Positions 61,619-64,000 of a stretch of DNA of 64,000 nt are shown here, in pieces (positions within the stretch are counted from its first letter, which is position 1; each line of letters starts with the position of its first letter). The stretch lies in the NCBI GenBank assembly GCA_902510415.1, contig CABXBH010000003.1, positions 35,522-99,521 on the forward strand, read 5' to 3'. The notes below the pieces were generated by a model that was not told the DNA's origin, did no database searches, and was given only the letters and a program-made list of their open reading frames with translations. The position numbers and the translations under genes are program-made. The stretch comes from an uncultured Bacteroidota bacterium. Its GTDB lineage: Bacteria > Bacteroidota > Bacteroidia > Flavobacteriales > Flavobacteriaceae.

Positions 61619-61993
61619 ATGCTTGAAGTTCCTGACTACTCAAAAATATTTGATAAATACTATGATGTTTTAAAAGATAAAATAATTAGATATGCTAAAG
61701 GAAATTTAGAAGGTGTACCTAAATTTTTTACTGAAAAGTATAATCACGATGACCCAAATTGCAATATAGAAGAATCTATTCAGGACTTTTTGGGCAGTGA
61801 ATTAAGGGATATTCTTCCTAAAATGCACAGTGAAAGGATAGAGCTTGAAAATGAGGAGGTTGGAGACGATGAAGATGAAGCTTGGGAATGTGGTTTTTGG
61901 GGTGATTGTGACGAAGAGTGGGGCTACCTGATGAATGATATAATTAGCAACATAGTTGAAACGGAGAAGCTTGCAACACACGATAAATTATAA
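61619..61993 (+). CDS. acidic soluble protein ending inside repeat copy F
   Basis: 124 residues: MLEVPDYSKIFDKYYDVLKD, then a helical middle (IEESIQDFLGSELRDILPKM) and a very acidic stretch (EEVGDDEDEAWECGFWGDCD). The last codons KLATHDKL-stop are contributed by repeat copy F. Function unknown; no signal peptide. Confidence 0.55.
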   Translation: MLEVPDYSKIFDKYYDVLKDKIIRYAKGNLEGVPKFFTEKYNHDDPNCNIEESIQDFLGSELRDILPKMHSERIELENEEVGDDEDEAWECGFWGDCDEEWGYLMNDIISNIVETEKLATHDKL

Positions 61994-62024
61994 ACAACTT
62001 TTTCACTAACTTATAGATACATTA
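61971..62024 (+). repeat. island long repeat, copy F
   Basis: TTGCAACACACGATAAATTA, then ACTTTTTCACTAACTTATAG and ATACATTA. It carries the last codons and stop of the 61619 gene. An inverted repeat follows at 62028-62055. Confidence 0.85.
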
Positions 62025-62027
62025 ACC

Positions 62028-62055
62028 TACTTAATAGAAATGTAATTATTAAGTA
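62028..62055. repeat. nine-base inverted repeat
   Basis: TACTTAATA, a ten-base loop, then TATTAAGTA: a perfect AT-rich stem without a following T run. It sits between repeat copy F and the start-proximal motif of the 62083 gene. It could be an operator or a weak RNA hairpin. Confidence 0.4.
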
Positions 62056-62082
62056 AGAAATAATGCTTAACCAACATACGAT

Positions 62083-62271
62083 ATGAATAAGTTAAAAGAT
62101 GCAAGAGACGTTTTAGGTGCAATATGGATTATAAGTATTGTTGTTCGAATTATTAGTAAAGTAACCGATTTATATGTTATGCCAAAATGGAGTGGTTATA
62201 TGATAATGGGAATTATTTTTACAGTTGCTATATTATCTGCATATATCTATTTTAAAGAAAAAAAGAAATGA
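62083..62271 (+). CDS. 62-residue two-helix membrane protein
   Basis: MNKLKDARDVLGAIWIISIV, a loop (VTDLYVMPKWSGYMIMGIIF) and a second helix with a KEKKK tail. The start directly follows ACCAACATACGAT. The stop overlaps the ATG of a truncated leader block at 62268. Confidence 0.55.
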   Translation: MNKLKDARDVLGAIWIISIVVRIISKVTDLYVMPKWSGYMIMGIIFTVAILSAYIYFKEKKK

Positions 62272-62290
62272 AAAAGCTAATACTATTACA
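62268..62290 (+). repeat. truncated leader block facing an opposite-strand gene
   Basis: ATGAAAAAGCTAATACTATT, then ACA: 22 bases of the leader (MKKLILL) that then run into the 3' end of the minus-strand lipoprotein gene. The match to the leaders at 57913 and 59286 stops exactly here, so the original downstream gene appears to be replaced. Confidence 0.65.
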
Positions 62291-62292
62291 AT

Positions 62293-63015
62293 TTACAGTT
62301 CTCTTTTATATGTATAAACTGCATTTACATAATCATATTGCATAGTATTATCATCAGTAAAAATAATATAAATATCAGAAGCTGTTAGAGCGTTTGAACC
62401 ACCTTCAATATAAACTAGCTCATAATAACCATCTTGTACAGACCACGTACCTGTATATTGATTTTCTTCACATCCACTAGATGACAAGCTCCAATAGTCT
62501 AAAAAAGTGCCATCATCTCTAAATTCCATAAATAATTCAGGGCAATACCTTTCATTATCATAAGTGGTTAAATAATCTCCTAATAATTCAGAATAATAAA
62601 ACCAATAGTCTATAACACTACTTTCGGTTTCTGTAGATTTTCTACCGATAACATCTCCTCCTCTGTCATCAACCTCATTATAGTATGAGCCATAGCTAGA
62701 ACTCTCTTCCAATTGACCGTTGAATTCTCCAACAGCTGAATCTCTAATTAATGTTGCTTGAAACATTCCATCAGTATCGACACTTCCTTCCAAATTGTAA
62801 ATTATATTATTTTCTAAAGAAGTAAGAGACCCAATTAGCTGTCCATATTCATTAACTGAAACAATCCAACTTCCATTTTCTTCTTGCACAAATGAACCAG
62901 ACCAGAGTCCTTTAAATTCAGATTCAGTATTGGAGATTGCAAGATTATTTGCAGGCTCATTGGAGCAATTAAAAACAGAAACTGTTACCAAAAATATATA
63001 TAGTAGTTTTTTCAT
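62293..63015 (-). CDS. lipoprotein of unknown function
   Basis: 240 residues from ATG 63015, giving a lipobox (VSVFNCSNEP); the frame opens at 63030. Two similar strand-rich halves are visible: FKGLWSGSFVQEENGSWIVS at the start of the mature part and YTGTWSVQDGYYELVYIEGG near the end, the second resembling a lipocalin-like tail. It is the only minus-strand gene in this stretch and its 3' end cuts the leader block at 62268. Confidence 0.65.
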   Translation of the reverse strand: MKKLLYIFLVTVSVFNCSNEPANNLAISNTESEFKGLWSGSFVQEENGSWIVSVNEYGQLIGSLTSLENNIIYNLEGSVDTDGMFQATLIRDSAVGEFNGQLEESSSYGSYYNEVDDRGGDVIGRKSTETESSVIDYWFYYSELLGDYLTTYDNERYCPELFMEFRDDGTFLDYWSLSSSGCEENQYTGTWSVQDGYYELVYIEGGSNALTASDIYIIFTDDNTMQYDYVNAVYTYKREL

Positions 63016-63030
63016 ACCCCCAAGGTACAA

Positions 63031-63421
63031 TAATTTTAAAAGAGAAGGATATGGGAAGTTCTAACTTTGGTGGGTAGTGGTTTAATATGTTCTTCCATAC
63101 TACATACATAAAAGCAATTTACAATTGCATCTTTTAACATATATAAACCTACCCTACTAACATACTTTTCTACAAAGTTAAAGTTCAATACAGGATACCT
63201 ATGTTTGATTAATCAATTTTTTTCAAATATATATGACAAGCAGAGTAGGTTGTTTATTGGATGTGTATGTATGATACATAACGTACTTAGTTGTTTAAGG
63301 TATATATACTTACTATATATAGTATATATAATGTATAGAGCAACATACGAACTATCAATATCCTTGTTTCTTACTTGACAAATCCTAAACAACTTACTAC
63401 CTTAACTAAAAATAATTCAGG
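63031..63421. other. 391-base intergenic region
   Basis: No ORF found on either strand. It holds a TACAATAATTTTA element next to the minus-strand start, a 14-base palindrome TACTATATATAGTA at 63311-63324, and a diverged form of the island repeat around 63338-63400 (GAGCAACATACGAAC, then CTTACTTGAC and AAACAACTT) upstream of the next gene. It probably contains divergent promoters. Confidence 0.5.
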
Positions 63422-64000
63422 ATGAAAAAACTTTTTACACTTTTAGCATTAACTATCTCATTTAGTATGAATGGACAAATGGACGATCATAGCGCTGGCA
63501 CTTCAGCAGGATTTTTTGCCGTAGCAATGGGGTATGATACAGCAGCAAGTGGAGACTATTCTACAGCTATGGGAAAAACCACAACTGCAAATGGAATTGA
63601 ATCTACAGCAATGGGAAGGAGTACAACAGCAAGTGGAAGTCGTTCTACAGCAATGGGAGGTTACACAACAGCAAATGGATATGCTTCTACAGCAATGGGA
63701 TATAGCACTAACGCAAATGGAAATTATTCTACAGCAATGGGGTATTATACAACAGCGAGTGATTATGCCTCAACTGTCATTGGACAATATAATTCTTCAG
63801 GCTCTTCTGTTTCAGCATTTTTAGGTGATGTTTCATTTTCTACATCTGCCCCCGCTTTTGTGATTGGAAATGGAGCAGATGCATCCAATAAATCGGATGC
63901 TTTTAAGGTAATGTTTAATGGTGATGCTACAGTTAGTAATGACTTAACAGTAAGTGGAGATGTAGTGATTTCATCCGATGCAAGATTAAAGTCAAACATC
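63422..64000 (+). CDS. secreted YadA-head-like repeat protein with S74 chaperone start (3' cut by window)
   Basis: 193 codons, open to the right edge with no stop, so the gene continues beyond. Signal peptide MKKLFTLLALTISFSMNGQ. Then about six 14-residue repeats of the form STAMG(x)3(T)(A)(x)G(x)2, starting with AVAMGYDTAASGDY and followed by STAMGKTTTANGIE and STAMGRSTTASGSR, the left-handed-roll repeat of YadA heads. After a linker (AFLGDVSFSTSAPAFVIGNG) comes SSDARLKSNI, the usual first residues of the S74 intramolecular chaperone domain found in tail fibres and in Bacteroidetes surface proteins. It is probably a trimeric fibre. Confidence 0.85.
   Translation, partial: MKKLFTLLALTISFSMNGQMDDHSAGTSAGFFAVAMGYDTAASGDYSTAMGKTTTANGIESTAMGRSTTASGSRSTAMGGYTTANGYASTAMGYSTNANGNYSTAMGYYTTASDYASTVIGQYNSSGSSVSAFLGDVSFSTSAPAFVIGNGADASNKSDAFKVMFNGDATVSNDLTVSGDVVISSDARLKSNI

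Larger units (their letters stand above)
57720..62085 (+). repeat. dispersed start-proximal motif ACCAACATACGAT(ATG)
   Basis: The motif ends at the A of the start codon in front of the genes at 57734 (ACCAGCATAGGAT), 60511 (ACCGACATAAGAT), 60647, 60839, 61110 (ACCAACATACAAT) and 62083 (all others exact). Related forms occur before 54559 and 59286. It often begins one base after the previous stop, so each gene is packed as stop-motif-ATG. It may act as the ribosome-binding region and as a recombination target. Confidence 0.75.

Noticed and set aside
57640-62024. CRISPR array
   Set aside because: The repeats are spaced by 0.4-1.7 kb of coding DNA with no short regular spacers and no cas genes.
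57640-62085. Chromosomal integron with attC sites
   Set aside because: The layout of small cassettes is suggestive, but the repeat has no RYYYAAC/GTTRRRY core pair or long imperfect palindrome, and no integrase is in the window.
63534-63824. Gln-rich ORF MIQQQVETILQLWEKPQLQM on +
   Set aside because: It is the out-of-frame shadow of the STAMG repeats of the 63422 gene, which has the signal peptide and the domain motifs.
63763-63999. Minus-strand ORF opposite the fibre gene
   Set aside because: Antisense shadow of the 63422 coding frame; no signal or motif.

Overview
The window is AT-rich bacterial DNA from a member of the Bacteroidetes, most likely a marine Flavobacteriia. The signs are a SusC/SusD pair, many short Cys-lipoproteins and Ser-Gln signal peptides, A-rich translation starts without clear Shine-Dalgarno sequences, a flavobacterial-style menaquinone operon and families largely confined to this phylum (DUF5916, DUF4953 metalloprotease, CPXCG protein).

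Layout. 1-13464 is a glycan utilisation locus cut by the left edge: SusC (C-terminal part), SusD, two surface lipoproteins with discoidin-like modules and three consecutive GH92 alpha-mannosidases, all on +. It probably captures and trims alpha-mannan or N-glycan-type mannosides. A tRNA-Pro(GGG) on the opposite strand closes it. 13569-17479 holds a cupin/SDR pair and four secreted or lipid-anchored proteins on -. 17563-24936 is a seven-gene menaquinone operon on - (ubiE-menF-menD-menB-menA-menC-menE). 25037-39936 is mixed housekeeping and envelope content: cold-shock protein, DUF5916 outer membrane protein, AMP nucleosidase, an internally shortened zinc metalloprotease, an acidic repeat lipoprotein followed by a Kazal inhibitor lipoprotein, a Baeyer-Villiger-type monooxygenase, an OsmC protein and several tiny membrane proteins.

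39952-53516 looks like an accessory or conflict region: a DUF2779 nuclease-like protein with a 50-aa partner, a separate PD-(D/E)XK-like protein, then a divergent pair of units. One is a 1598-aa membrane AAA/STAND-like ATPase on -. The other is a five-gene + operon (two small unknowns, MoxR-like AAA ATPase, duplicated leucine-rich-repeat protein, zincin-plus-VWA protein). This is my best candidate for an undescribed system.

53533-64000 is an island of very small, mostly secreted or membrane genes. They are punctuated by at least six copies of a roughly 55-60 bp direct repeat, a short motif abutting start codons, and a nearly identical signal-peptide-coding block fused to unrelated mature proteins. 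The repeats appear to carry the last codons and stop of an ancestral gene plus a promoter-like region, so the island looks like a cassette array built by recombination at shared 5' and 3' ends. It ends in a 3'-truncated gene with YadA-head-like repeats and an S74-type chaperone start, which has no stop codon inside the window.
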